A stretch of DNA of 64,000 nt from positions 1,007,013-1,071,012 of the forward strand of contig NZ_SGXD01000001.1 of the NCBI RefSeq assembly GCF_004216915.1. Reading direction: 5' to 3'. Under the pieces are notes generated by a model. The model was not told where the DNA came from. It did no database searches and saw only the letters and a list, made by a program, of their open reading frames with translations. Shown piece after piece: positions 46,301-54,791 of the stretch. The position numbers and the translations under genes are program-made. The first letter of the stretch is position 1, and every line of letters begins with the position of its first letter. The stretch is from Motilibacter rhizosphaerae. GTDB lineage: Bacteria > Actinomycetota > Actinomycetes > Motilibacterales > Motilibacteraceae.

Positions 46301-47000
46301 ACCCGCCAGTGGGGGGCAGCGGCACCTGCCGCGCGGAGCTCCCGTCGACGCTCAGCGTCAGGGTGCGCGCCGTGGAGAGCCCGTTGGCGTAGCGCAGATC
46401 CAGCACGTAGTTGCCTGCGGCCGGGGGCGTCACCTGGAACGACAGGGAGTTGCCCTGGCCCTCGAACCCGGCCGCGAACCCGGTGCCGGTGAACCCGGTG
46501 TGGTCCGTCGCCGTGCCGAAGCCCTGCAGGGTCAGGTCCTCGCCCTCGCAGAGGACCCCGAAGCCGCAGACGGCCGTGGTGTGGCCGGACCAGGGGTGGC
46601 CCTCGACCTGCTGCGGGCCCGCCTTCAGCCGGACGACGAGGTTCTGGTCGGTGAACGCGCCCGAGTCGACCTTGTAGCGCAGCGTCAGCGCGCCGGTGTC
46701 GAGGACGAGCCAGCCGTCCTGCGTGGTCGTCGTGAACGCCGGGCTGCGGAACGTGTCCCGCCCGATCGCGTTGAACGTCGCTGCGTCCACGAACTTCGCA
46801 TCGCCGGCGTACTCCGTGCGCACGAGCGTCGGGGAGAGCACCTCGAAGCGTGCGCTGCCGGAGACCACGGCGCTCCTGCTCGCGGCGGGCGGGGCAGCCT
46901 CCGCGACCGTGGAGGGGGCGACCGCAGCGGCCGCGGACGCCGCGGTCGCGAGCGCGAGCAGCGCTGCGCGCCTCCGGCGCGCGTGTCGGGGGTGGGCCAT
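43328..47000 (-). pseudogene. GH31 glycosidase with three CBM-like modules, frameshifted
   Basis: Two frames make one protein: 47000-45936 (N-terminal part) and 45934-43328 (rest). Removing one base from the C4 run at 45955-45958 gives YARASAAAGDVTLAVDG, which aligns without gaps to YANGLSTARTLTLSVDG in the neighbouring module; the repaired protein is ~1223 residues. Order: signal peptide (AALLALATAASAAAAVAPS), GH31 N-terminal beta domain, three tandem CBM35/CBM6-like modules (each beginning like FGxLCEAE and ending VNIDSLAV-like), then the GH31 barrel. The barrel has nucleophile DFWWLDWCCDASES and the acid/base region SHDIGGHNRGE. Likely an extracellular alpha-glucosidase or alpha-xylosidase. 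A LacI-type operator lies 22 bases upstream. Confidence 0.85.
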
Positions 47001-47021
47001 ACGACAGACCTCTCTGTTGTC

Positions 47022-47037
47022 GTGAGGGCGCTTTCAC
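47022..47037. promoter_or_regulatory. LacI-family operator upstream of the GH31 gene
   Basis: GTGAGGGCGCTTTCAC matches the palindromic LacI/GalR-family consensus GTGAAAGCGCTTTCAC at 14 of 16 positions, including the central GCGC and one perfect half. It lies 22 bases upstream of the GH31 start on the minus strand, between that start and its promoter or over it, suggesting repression relieved by a sugar. No LacI gene is in the window. Confidence 0.6.
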
Positions 47038-47188
47038 GTGCGCGCCGTGCGCACCCTATGCGCGGCCACCAGGACGGGGGAAGAGATCCCTCCAACGTTG
47101 CAGAGCGTGACCGGTCCACGAGCGTGCGGGGCGGAGCCGGGGCCCCTAGGCTGCGGAGACCGCCGCGCGACGCTGGACAGGTGATGCC

Positions 47189-47779
47189 GTGGACCTCCCC
47201 GACCTGCTCGTCGAGAGCAGGGAGCAGTGGCGTGCCTGGCTCGGCGAGCACGGCCCGACCAGCCGGGGCGTCTGGGTGGTCACGTGGAAGCGCCAGTCGG
47301 GCGGGCCGCACGTCCCCTACGACGACGTCGTGGAGGAGGCCCTCGCCGCGGGCTGGATCGACTCGCGGCCGCGGATCATCGACGAGCACCGCTCCGCGCG
47401 CCTCGTCACGCCGCGCGGGCCCGGGAGCCGGTGGTCGCGGCTGAACAAGCAGCGGGTCGAGCGGCTGCTGGAAGCGGGGCTGATGCGGCCCGAGGGCCTC
47501 GCCGTGGTGGCCGCCGCGCAGGCGTCGGGCACGTGGACCGCCCTCGACGACGTCGAGGAGCTGCTGGAGCCACCGGACCTGGTCGCGGCGCTGGACGCGG
47601 TGCCCGCAGCCCGGGAGCACTGGCAGGGCTTCCCCCGCTCCGCCCGCCGGGCGATCCTCGAGTGGGTCACCTCGGCGCGGACCGCCCCCACCCGGGCCGC
47701 CCGTGTCGAGCAGACCGTGGCCAGTGCGGCGCGCGGGGAGCGGGCCAACCAGTGGCGACCGAGGACCCGCGACGAGTGA
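47189..47779 (+). CDS. YdeI/OmdA-family protein
   Basis: 196 residues. Members of this family (bacteriocin-protection YdeI/OmpD-associated) are small cytoplasmic proteins of unclear biochemistry. Family text: GVWVVTWKRQSGGPHVPYDD, EEALAAGWIDSRPRIIDEHR, TPRGPGSRWSRLNKQRVERL and, at the end, FPRSARRAILEWVTSARTA. GTG 47189 is the first start after the divergent GH31 promoter region. The stop overlaps the next gene by four bases. Confidence 0.82.
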   Translation: MDLPDLLVESREQWRAWLGEHGPTSRGVWVVTWKRQSGGPHVPYDDVVEEALAAGWIDSRPRIIDEHRSARLVTPRGPGSRWSRLNKQRVERLLEAGLMRPEGLAVVAAAQASGTWTALDDVEELLEPPDLVAALDAVPAAREHWQGFPRSARRAILEWVTSARTAPTRAARVEQTVASAARGERANQWRPRTRDE

Positions 47780-48294
47780 GCACCGCCGGGAGGGAGCCCC
47801 TCGTCGTCACCCTCGAGCTGGCCGACCCGGTCCAGGAGCTGCTGGACGGCCTGCGCCGCCGGTGGTTCCCGGCCGACCGCCTCGTCGTAGGCGCGCACCT
47901 CACGCTGTTCCACGCCCTGCCGGGCGAGCTGCTGGCGGAGGTGCTCGACGACCTGCGGGAGACCGCCCCGGAGGTGCTGCCGCTGGAGGTGACCGGGCCC
48001 GTCAGCCTCGGGCGCGGTGTCGCTGTCGGCCTCCGCAGCCAGGAGCTCGCTGCGTGGCACCGTGAGCTGCAGCGCCGGTGGACGCCGTGGCTCACCCGCC
48101 AGGACGCCGCTCTGCTGCGCGCGCACGTCACCGTGCAGAACAAGGTCGACCCGGCGGTCGCCCGCGCGACCTTGGACGAGCTGCGCGGCATGGTCCTGCC
48201 GGAGACGGCGGAGGGCAGCGCGGTCGCCGTGTGGCACTACCTCGGCGGCCCGTGGGCGCCGGCGGCACGGGTGCCGCTGGGCGCTACCAGGTGA
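47776..48294 (+). CDS. 2H phosphoesterase (2'-5' RNA ligase-like)
   Basis: 172 residues with the two HxT/S motifs that define the 2H phosphoesterase superfamily: VGAHLTLFHAL and LRAHVTVQNKV, placed in the two symmetrical lobes. Members hydrolyse cyclic phosphodiesters or seal RNA. No specific substrate can be assigned. GTG 47776 overlaps the YdeI-like stop. The end overlaps the convergent P450 gene by 11 bases. Confidence 0.85.
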   Translation: MSTAGREPLVVTLELADPVQELLDGLRRRWFPADRLVVGAHLTLFHALPGELLAEVLDDLRETAPEVLPLEVTGPVSLGRGVAVGLRSQELAAWHRELQRRWTPWLTRQDAALLRAHVTVQNKVDPAVARATLDELRGMVLPETAEGSAVAVWHYLGGPWAPAARVPLGATR

Positions 48295-49573
48295 CGGGCA
48301 GCTCGCCGACGCCGTAGACGAACGACATCCGGCGGAACGCGAGCTCCTCCTGCGGGACCGCGAGCGCCAGGTGCGGGAACCGGCGCAGCAGCGCGGGTAG
48401 CACCGTGCGCAGCTCCATCCGCGCGAGCTCGGCACCGATGCAGCGGTGCGCGCCGTGCCCGAAGGCCAGGTGGCCGCTCGTCGGGATGCGGAAGGGGTCG
48501 AAGCCGTCGGGGTCCGCCCCGGCCGAGGCGGGGTCGCGGTTGGCGCCGCTGAGCGAGACGAGGACCGCGTCACCGGCGCGTACGCGGTGGCCGCCGAGGT
48601 CAGTGTCGCGCTTGGCGAAGCGCGGGAACGCGACCTGCACGACGGAGAGGTAGCGCAGCAGCTCCTCGACCACGCGGTCGACCTGCTCGGGCGTGCCGGA
48701 GCGGACCAGCTCGGCGTGCGCCGGGTCGCGCAGCAGCACGATGACGCCCAGCGAGATCATCCCCGCGGTCGTCTCGTAGCCGCCGGTGAAGATGCCGTCC
48801 GCCAGCCCCGCGAGGTCGACGTCGGTGATGGTGTCGCCCTCGTTGCGGATGATCTCGCCGATGAGCCCGGCGCCGGGGTCCTTGCGCTGGCGCACGATGG
48901 CCTCGAGCAGCACCTGGCGCTGCGCCGAGACCGCACCGAAGGCGGCTGACCCGACCGTCGCGTCGAAGCGCTGGCCGCCGAAGCGGGAGAAGGCGTCGCG
49001 GTCCTCGTACTGCAGGCCGAGCAGCTCGCAGATGGTGGTGAACGGCACCGGGAACGACACCTCGCGCGCGAGGTCCGCTCCCGGGCCGGCCGCCTCGAGC
49101 GCGTCGAGCCGGCGGGTCACGACCTCCTCGATCGCGGGCTGCAGGCGGAGCAGCCGGCGTCGCGTGAACTCGGGGGTGACGATGCGGCGCAGCCGGGTGT
49201 GCAGCGGCGGGTCGGTGAAGCCGAGGCCGCCGACGTCGTCCGCGCTCACGGTGTCGCTCGCACCGAACAGGTGACGGATGTCGTTGCTGTAGCCCTCGTG
49301 GTCGGCGAGCACCTCGCGGGCGAGGGCGTGGTCGCTCACCAGGTGCACCGGGAAGTCGAAGGGCAGCTGCAGCCGGTGGACGGGGTCCGCGGCGCGCACC
49401 TCGGCGAGGCGCGGGACGGGGTCCGTGCCCGTGCGCTGCAGCGGGAAGCGGGCGGTCCCCGGCAGGAACGCGAACGAGAAGTTCGACAGGTCGACGCCCT
49501 TGCGCCGGATGCGTCGGAGCACTAGCCGGCGACCGGCGGCGCCGGCCCAGCCGCTGACGGGGTGGGCCCTCAT
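48284..49573 (-). CDS. cytochrome P450
   Basis: 429 residues, a class I bacterial P450 needing ferredoxin and reductase from elsewhere. Heme loop FGHGAHRCIGAELARME with the cysteine ligand, K-helix EELLR with the conserved Glu and Arg, and the PERF-like region FDPFRIPTSG. The I-helix reads GLADGIFTGGYETTAGM: the usual acid-threonine pair appears as E-T, with GGYE replacing the commoner AGxD. A leader of about 30 basic/hydrophobic residues precedes the conserved LPGTARFPLQR start, so the true start may be further in. No redox partner or biosynthetic cluster is adjacent. Confidence 0.92.
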   Translation of the reverse strand: MRAHPVSGWAGAAGRRLVLRRIRRKGVDLSNFSFAFLPGTARFPLQRTGTDPVPRLAEVRAADPVHRLQLPFDFPVHLVSDHALAREVLADHEGYSNDIRHLFGASDTVSADDVGGLGFTDPPLHTRLRRIVTPEFTRRRLLRLQPAIEEVVTRRLDALEAAGPGADLAREVSFPVPFTTICELLGLQYEDRDAFSRFGGQRFDATVGSAAFGAVSAQRQVLLEAIVRQRKDPGAGLIGEIIRNEGDTITDVDLAGLADGIFTGGYETTAGMISLGVIVLLRDPAHAELVRSGTPEQVDRVVEELLRYLSVVQVAFPRFAKRDTDLGGHRVRAGDAVLVSLSGANRDPASAGADPDGFDPFRIPTSGHLAFGHGAHRCIGAELARMELRTVLPALLRRFPHLALAVPQEELAFRRMSFVYGVGELPVTW

Positions 49574-49727
49574 CCCGGCGTCGACCTCCCTCCTGCTCGT
49601 CGTCCTCGGGCCGGCGGGGTGCCGCGCGGTGCTCCCGGGACGGGCGACGAGGTGATCGATCGTATTCGGCGACCCCCTCCGCTCCTGCGCCGACCCGCCC
49701 GAGGACGGGACCGGACCGCTCAGGCGC

Positions 49728-51119
49728 TCAGCAGGCCAGCGACGGGGGCGCGGGGACGGGGGCGCGCTTCGCGGCGTACATCTCGGCGTCCGCGCGCCGG
49801 AGCAGCCCGTCCACGTCGTCGCCCGGGCGGGTGACGGCCACGCCGGTGCTGGCGCCGACGACGAGCGCGTGCGAGAGGTACGCGACCGGTTCCCCGAGCG
49901 CGCTGCGCACCCGCTCGGCGAGCTCCTCGCCGTCGGCCGACCCGGGGCAGACGACGACGAACTCGTCGCCGCCGAGCCGGGCGACGACGTCGTCGGGGCG
50001 CACGAGCGAGCGCAGCCGCTCGGCGACCTCGACCAGCACGGCGTCGCCGGCGGCGTGGCCGTAGCGGTCGTTGACGGCCTTGAAGCCGTCGAGGTCCAGG
50101 TAGAGCACGAGGGCGCCGGTGGCGAGGCGCTCCTCGAGGGCGTCGGTGAGCGCGCGCCGGTTCGCCAGCCCGGTGAGCCCGTCGTGGGCGGCGAGGTGCG
50201 CGAGCTGGGCGTGGGCGCGGGCCTGCTCGTGCACGGCGGAGGTGAAGCGGGCGAGGGCGAGCGCGACGGTCACGGTGGACCCGACGGCGAGCACGACGCG
50301 CTGCTCGAGGGCGAGCGAGCCGCGGGCCGCGAGCACCGTCGGGCCGGCGAGCAGCGCCGCGCCGAGGAAGACGACGCGCGCCGGGTGCAGGCGCTCGTCC
50401 CGCGCGACGACCGGCCCCAGCAGGTCCGTGTCGCGGGACGGGTGGCGGGCAGCCCCGACGACGGCGGCGTTCGCCAGGAGGAACAGGCAGTCGAAGCGCG
50501 ACAGGACGGACTCCGGCGCGTCCGCGAGCACGCTGACGGCGGTGTCGGACGCCAGGGTCAGGCCCGTCCCCCCGAGCAGCAGCAGCGTCGGGGTGCCCCG
50601 GCGCCCGGGCGTCAGCGTGAGGAACAGCGTGCCGGCGAGGAGCGCGACGTCGCCGAGCGGGTAGAGCACGGTGAGGACGTCGGCCAGGTCGATGCCGGTG
50701 ATGACGGGGGCCACGACGACGAGCCAGAGCACCATCGCCGCGGCGGTCGTGAGGATCAGCCCGTCGAGGATGCCGGCGCGGGCCTGCGCGGGGGCGCGGT
50801 ACCGCACGATGACGACCGCGGTGACGAGGAGCAGGGGGTAGCCCGCGAGCCACAGCGCGTCCGCCGGCGAGAGCGACGGGGAGCTGCCGCCGAGCTCGAT
50901 GAGGTCGTAGACGACGTCTCCGGCGAACCACGCGGTCTGCGCTGCTGCGAGGCAGACCCAGGGCAGCCGCGTACGTGCCGACGGCCGCAGCGCCGCGCGC
51001 CAGGCTGCCAGCACGAGCGCGAGGAAGCAGGCGACGTACGCGGTGCCCCCGACCAGCCCCTGCGGCTGCAGGGCGACGAGGAGCAGCGCGAGGGCGCCTG
51101 GCGCTGCCCACCGGACCAC
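49728..51119 (-). CDS. membrane-anchored diguanylate cyclase (GGDEF)
   Basis: 463 residues. Nine or ten N-terminal hydrophobic segments (to ~residue 290) form a membrane sensor. A GGDEF domain of ~160 residues follows: DGLTGLANRRALTDALEERL, LYLDLDGFKAVNDRYGHAAG, the intact active site RLGGDEFVVVCPG and GVAVTRPGDDVDGLLRRADA. No EAL domain, so it should make cyclic di-GMP rather than degrade it. Start GTG 51119. An RxxD inhibitory site is not obvious at the expected place ahead of GGDEF. Confidence 0.92.
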   Translation of the reverse strand: MVRWAAPGALALLLVALQPQGLVGGTAYVACFLALVLAAWRAALRPSARTRLPWVCLAAAQTAWFAGDVVYDLIELGGSSPSLSPADALWLAGYPLLLVTAVVIVRYRAPAQARAGILDGLILTTAAAMVLWLVVVAPVITGIDLADVLTVLYPLGDVALLAGTLFLTLTPGRRGTPTLLLLGGTGLTLASDTAVSVLADAPESVLSRFDCLFLLANAAVVGAARHPSRDTDLLGPVVARDERLHPARVVFLGAALLAGPTVLAARGSLALEQRVVLAVGSTVTVALALARFTSAVHEQARAHAQLAHLAAHDGLTGLANRRALTDALEERLATGALVLYLDLDGFKAVNDRYGHAAGDAVLVEVAERLRSLVRPDDVVARLGGDEFVVVCPGSADGEELAERVRSALGEPVAYLSHALVVGASTGVAVTRPGDDVDGLLRRADAEMYAAKRAPVPAPPSLAC

Positions 51120-51188
51120 GTCCGCCCATCGGCCGCCCGGAGCGGGGCATGAGGGACAGGAGCATGTGGATCACCACGGGGACTGGAG

Positions 51189-51230
51189 GGGCCGGCCCCT
51201 GGAGACGGGGGTGCAGCCAGGGGCCGGCCC
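51189..51230. terminator. strong 14-base-pair hairpin
   Basis: GGGCCGGCCCCTGG (51189-51202) and CCAGGGGCCGGCCC (51217-51230) pair perfectly around a 14-base loop. It lies downstream of the GH54 gene (minus strand, stop 51340) and 70 bases upstream of the GGDEF start. It is most likely a terminator insulating the two; a structured leader for the GGDEF mRNA is an alternative. Confidence 0.6.
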
Positions 51231-51283
51231 GCTTCAGTGTTATCGCTCACATCCGGCCCGTCAAGGGCTCGTCAGGGAACCGC

Positions 51284-51318
51284 GGAGCCCGGCGCCCCTC
51301 GGGGGGACGCCGGGCTCC
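51284..51318. terminator. hairpin after the arabinofuranosidase gene
   Basis: GGAGCCCGGCG (51284-51294) pairs perfectly with CGCCGGGCTCC (51308-51318). The stem begins 22 bases past the stop of the minus-strand GH54 gene. With the hairpin at 51189-51230 it makes a tandem pair of stems. Confidence 0.6.
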
Positions 51319-51339
51319 GGGTGGTGCTGGCGACGTCGG

Positions 51340-52833
51340 TCAGGGGGCGATCGTCCACTCCTGGCAGGTGTTGTCCAGCCACTGCCACAGCCGGACGTCC
51401 GTGCCGTTGGCCGTGCCGCAGTTCGCCGCGTCGAGGACCATGCCGCTGTTGCGCACGACGAGCATGTACCGCCCGTTCCCCGCAGGGACGACGTCCCACC
51501 TCTGGCAGGTGTTGCCGAGCGCGGACCACAGGTCGGCCTCGGTCCCGTCGGCCTGCCCGCAGTTCACCGCGTCGAGCACCTTCCCGCTGTTGACGTTCGT
51601 GACGGTCCACGTGCCCTCGCTGCTGGCGCTGAAGGTCCACTGCTGGCAGGTGTTGCCCAACGAGCTCCAGAGGTCGAGCCGCGTCCCGTTGGCGGTGCCG
51701 CAGTTGACGGCGTCGAGGACCTTGCCGCTGTTGACGTTGGTGATGCGGTACTTCGTGCCCGCCACCGGGAACGTCGTCGAGGTCGCGTACCCGACCGACA
51801 CGATGTTCGCCTGCACCGCGCTCTCCGTCGCGTCGCTCGGGTAGCCCGCGGTCATGACCCCCTCGAAGAACGACCCCACCGACCCGTTGCTGTTGTCGCC
51901 ACCGGTGCCGAGGACGATCGAGCCCTCGAGGTGCATCGGGGTGTAGCCGCCCGTGCTCGGCAGGGCACCGCTGTAGCGGGTGGTGAGCGAGCCGGACTGG
52001 GCGTTGCCGTCCTTGATCGCGTACGTCGTGGTGCCGTTGTCCTTCAGCATCGCGGTCACGAAGGTGCTGCTGCGCCCGGTGTTCGCGGACCAGGAGCCGT
52101 TGCCGCCCTGGAAGAGGCCGTTCTCCAGGTCGCCCTGCACCATCGGCCCGCTGGTCTGCGGGCAGGAGAACCAGCACTCGTTGCTGAAGTTGATGGCATC
52201 CATGTGCCCGTTGCCCGTGTCGTTCCCGGACGTCTCGGCGTTGCCGTAGTCGAAGCAGCAGCGGTCGTTGTAGTGCTGGCCGGCGGTGACCATGTACATG
52301 CCCTCGGGCTGGGACCCGGTGGCCACACCGCTGGTGGCGTTGTCGCGGTAGCCCACGCCGGCGGAGACGTAGAGGCCGTAGACCTTGTGGCCGCCCGCCG
52401 TGACCGGGAGGGCTGCGGCGTTGGCGGCGTAGTCCTGGGCACCGTTCCCGCCCGGCCCCTCGACGGTGAGGTCGTTGTGCCGGCTGGTCTGGTCGTAGAT
52501 CCTGATGACGCGGCACACCGCGCCGGAGCAGAACAAGTCCTGCGCGGCGGCGTTGGCGTACCCGCCCGCCGAGAGGAGTCCGACGTTCGACGTCGCGCCG
52601 TCCGTCGAGCGCTGCACCTGGTAGAGCGGGCCGGTGTAGGACGCGAAGAGCGCGCGGGTGAGGCTGTGCGCGGCGACGCACGGAGTGCCGCCGCTGGCGT
52701 AGATGTCGCAGGGCAGGGAGGCCGCGAGGGCCGAGCCCGCGGTGCTGACGGAGCCGACGAGGGCGGCCGCCGCGAGGGCGAGAGCCGCGCCGACGCTCAG
52801 CAGCGCGTGGCGGAGTCGAGAGCCAGAGTTCAT
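51340..52833 (-). CDS. secreted GH54 alpha-L-arabinofuranosidase with ricin-type module
   Basis: 497 residues. Signal peptide MNSGSRLRHALLSVGAALAL through ALAASLP (cleavage near 38). The GH54 catalytic domain (~40-350) starts with the diagnostic LPCDIYASGGTPCVAAHSLT and contains GPLYQVQRSTDG, AAQDLFCSG, IYDQTSRHNDL, NDRCCFDYGNAE and MHLEGSIVLGTGGDNSNG. Cys-rich as in the family. Residues ~360-497 are three ~45-residue ricin-B/CBM13 repeats (YRITNVNSGKVLDAVNCG, then TWTVTNVNSGKVLDAVNCG-like, then YMLVVRNSGMVLDAANCG), each with a QxW-type end (CQQWTF, CQRWDV, CQEWTI). It removes arabinose from plant polysaccharide outside the cell. Confidence 0.93.
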   Translation of the reverse strand: MNSGSRLRHALLSVGAALALAAAALVGSVSTAGSALAASLPCDIYASGGTPCVAAHSLTRALFASYTGPLYQVQRSTDGATSNVGLLSAGGYANAAAQDLFCSGAVCRVIRIYDQTSRHNDLTVEGPGGNGAQDYAANAAALPVTAGGHKVYGLYVSAGVGYRDNATSGVATGSQPEGMYMVTAGQHYNDRCCFDYGNAETSGNDTGNGHMDAINFSNECWFSCPQTSGPMVQGDLENGLFQGGNGSWSANTGRSSTFVTAMLKDNGTTTYAIKDGNAQSGSLTTRYSGALPSTGGYTPMHLEGSIVLGTGGDNSNGSVGSFFEGVMTAGYPSDATESAVQANIVSVGYATSTTFPVAGTKYRITNVNSGKVLDAVNCGTANGTRLDLWSSLGNTCQQWTFSASSEGTWTVTNVNSGKVLDAVNCGQADGTEADLWSALGNTCQRWDVVPAGNGRYMLVVRNSGMVLDAANCGTANGTDVRLWQWLDNTCQEWTIAP

Positions 52834-52910
52834 CGGTGAAGCCTGTTCCGTTCGACGTGGTCCGACGCCGAGGCGGGTGGACCGGCACCCGGCGGGAGAG
52901 CGGGAACAGC

Positions 52911-52934
52911 GTGTGAACGGTAACACGTTCGCAC
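52911..52934. promoter_or_regulatory. candidate operator upstream of the arabinofuranosidase gene
   Basis: An imperfect inverted repeat: GTGTGAACG (52911-52919) and CGTTCGCAC (52926-52934) match at eight of nine positions around GTAACA. It is 78 bases before the GH54 start. The inner word GGTAACACGT recurs at 53050-53059, which supports a regulator site, plausibly of the LacI family. Confidence 0.45.
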
Positions 52935-53043
52935 GCCGCGAACTCCTCCTCCATCTCAAGGGGGGCCGCGTTCTCGCGGCGGGGAACCGGATCCGTCCGG
53001 CTGCTGCGAGAACGTACGCCCGCGCTGCGACGAGGACAAGTCA

Positions 53044-53061
53044 CGAACCGGTAACACGTCG
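53044..53061. promoter_or_regulatory. second copy of the GGTAACACGT word
   Basis: CGAACCGGTAACACGTCG repeats the core of the 52911-52934 site 131 bases further upstream of the GH54 gene. The gap 52834-53162 contains only these sites, a short inverted repeat (GTTCGT 53084-53089 with ACGAAC 53097-53102) and the 53104 hairpin. Confidence 0.35.
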
Positions 53062-53103
53062 ATGCTCGTGCGGCGCAGGAATTGTTCGTACGACGCACGA
53101 ACT

Positions 53104-53132
53104 CGGGGGGTGGGCTGATGCCCACCCCCCCG
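53104..53132. terminator. hairpin after the protease gene
   Basis: CGGGGGGTGGGC (53104-53115), loop TGAT, GCCCACCCCCCCG (53120-53132), a 12-base stem with one extra C. It starts 31 bases past the stop of the minus-strand protease gene. Confidence 0.65.
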
Positions 53133-53162
53133 ACTCGTCTCCTGCTGCGTGCGGCTGAGCGC

Positions 53163-54626
53163 CTACTGCGGCGTCCCCGTCCCGAGGGCCACCCGCACGC
53201 TGTGCGCCGTGCCGTCGGCGTCGAGGTAGCGCACCATGACCGAGCTGCCGGCCTCCAGCCGCGTCATCTCCTGCGTCAGCGCCGAGGACGTCGCCACCTG
53301 CACGCCCGCGACGGACTCGATGGTGTCGCCGGCGGCGAGACCCGCCTTCGCTGCACCGCTGCCCGAGGCCACACCCGCGACGACGACGCCCGAGGTCGGG
53401 ATCTGCGCCACCCCCGACCCGAAGGCGGAGCGCGAGCCGAAGCTGCTGGTCGTCGGCTCCACGTAGACCCCGAGCGCGGCGGTCGCCCCGATGTGGATCG
53501 TGGAGGAGCCCTGTCCCGCGACGATGGCCCGGGCGATCGTGAGCGCGTTCGCGATCGGGATCGCGTAGCCCTGCGTCGTCGAGGTGTACGCCGCGGTGGC
53601 GTACCCGCCGCTCGCGCTGGCGGCGGTGTCCATCCCGACCACCCGACCCGCCGTGTCCACCAGCGGCCCGCCCGAGTCCCCGGCCTGGATGGCGGCGTCG
53701 GTCTCGAGCAGCGAGGTGAGCGTCTCGGGGTTCCCGCCGTCCTCGTCGCTGGCGGTGATCGTCTGCCCCGTCGCGACGATGGCGCCGCCGGCGTAGCTCG
53801 GTGTCCCGCCGGTGCCGCCGGCGTTGCCGACCGCCACGACCTTCGTGCCCGTGGTGGTCGTGCCGGAGGCGATGGGCGCCGTCGCGAGGCCGCTCGCGCC
53901 CTTCAGCTGGAGGACCGCCACGTCCTCCGTCCTGTCGTAGCCCACGACGGTGGCGGCGTAGCTCCTGCCGTTGGCGACGTCCCGCACGCTGATCGACGTG
54001 GCGCCCTCGATGACGTGGTTGTTCGTGAGGATCTCCCCCGTGGACGTGAGGACGATCCCGGTGCCCGCCGCCTCGCCGCCGTTCAGCGTCGACACGACGT
54101 CGACGACGAAGGAGTCGGCCTTCGCCGCGATGCTGGCGGCGTCGCTCGGCCCGTCGGCGCCGGCGGACGACGCCGTGCCGCTCGACCTCGTGCCGCTCGA
54201 GGTGGAGCCCGTCGCCCCGCCGCCGCTGCTGCCCGTGCTGCCGCTGCTGCCGGAGGGCGCCCAGCCTGTGCCCCAGGGGGACCGGTCCTGCGGTCCGCCG
54301 GAGCCGTAGCCCCAGCGGGTCGGCGCGACCGGCGACGGAGCAGCCGTCGACGAGGCAGCAGCCGACGGACCCGTCGTGACCTCGTAGCCCACGACTCCGG
54401 CGCCGGCGCCGAGCGCCAGGACCGTCACGGCGGCGAGCGACGTCGTCGTGCGGCGGGAGACCCTGCGGCCCGAGAGCCTGCGGCGTACGGACTCCACCGC
54501 TCCAGCAGCAGGTGCCGCCGCAGCGGCGTGCCCCGCGGTCGGCGGCCAGTGGAACTCCGGCCCGCGCTGCTGCTGACCGCCATTGATCTCGCTGCTGTCG
54601 CTGCTGCCGTGCATGTCGTCGCTCAT
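53163..54626 (-). CDS. membrane-anchored HtrA-like serine protease with PDZ domain
   Basis: 487 residues. A cytoplasmic N-terminal ~60 residues, one membrane helix ([20 protein letters not shown]) and a long Ser/Gly/Thr linker precede a trypsin-like domain. Its triad is H in [13 protein letters not shown] in [14 protein letters not shown] and S in [18 protein letters not shown]-terminal PDZ domain has [21 protein letters not shown] and [18 protein letters not shown]. This matches the PepD/HtrA group acting in extracytoplasmic protein quality control. It diverges from the two-component system at 54792, and in mycobacteria MprAB controls pepD, so co-regulation is plausible. Confidence 0.93.
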   Translation of the reverse strand: MSDDMHGSSDSSEINGGQQQRGPEFHWPPTAGHAAAAAPAAGAVESVRRRLSGRRVSRRTTTSLAAVTVLALGAGAGVVGYEVTTGPSAAASSTAAPSPVAPTRWGYGSGGPQDRSPWGTGWAPSGSSGSTGSSGGGATGSTSSGTRSSGTASSAGADGPSDAASIAAKADSFVVDVVSTLNGGEAAGTGIVLTSTGEILTNNHVIEGATSISVRDVANGRSYAATVVGYDRTEDVAVLQLKGASGLATAPIASGTTTTGTKVVAVGNAGGTGGTPSYAGGAIVATGQTITASDEDGGNPETLTSLLETDAAIQAGDSGGPLVDTAGRVVGMDTAASASGGYATAAYTSTTQGYAIPIANALTIARAIVAGQGSSTIHIGATAALGVYVEPTTSSFGSRSAFGSGVAQIPTSGVVVAGVASGSGAAKAGLAAGDTIESVAGVQVATSSALTQEMTRLEAGSSVMVRYLDADGTAHSVRVALGTGTPQ

Positions 54627-54692
54627 GTCGTCCTCCGTCGTGTCCCTGCCTTGGAGACTGCGCCCGGACCCTGGTGCGATCCTGCGAGGGAC

Positions 54693-54750
54693 CTGTCGCG
54701 ACCCTGTGAACCCCGGGCGCCCGGGGAACTCACAGCCGGCTCACGGCTGG
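54693..54750. promoter_or_regulatory. 11-base-period direct repeats in the protease/response-regulator divergent region
   Basis: Two pairs of direct repeats with 11-base period, as expected for OmpR-family regulators: CTGT at 54693 and 54704 (CTGTCGCGACC, CTGTGAACCCC), and CTCAC at 54729 and 54740 (CTCACAGCCGG, CTCACGGCTGG). Between them is a perfect 16-base palindrome CCCCGGGCGCCCGGGG (54711-54726). The region separates the protease start (54626) from the regulator start (54792), so autoregulation and control of the protease are both possible. Confidence 0.45.
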
Positions 54751-54791
54751 CGCACAGGGAGCGTCGTGGAAGCGCTGCCACCGTCAGTGGC

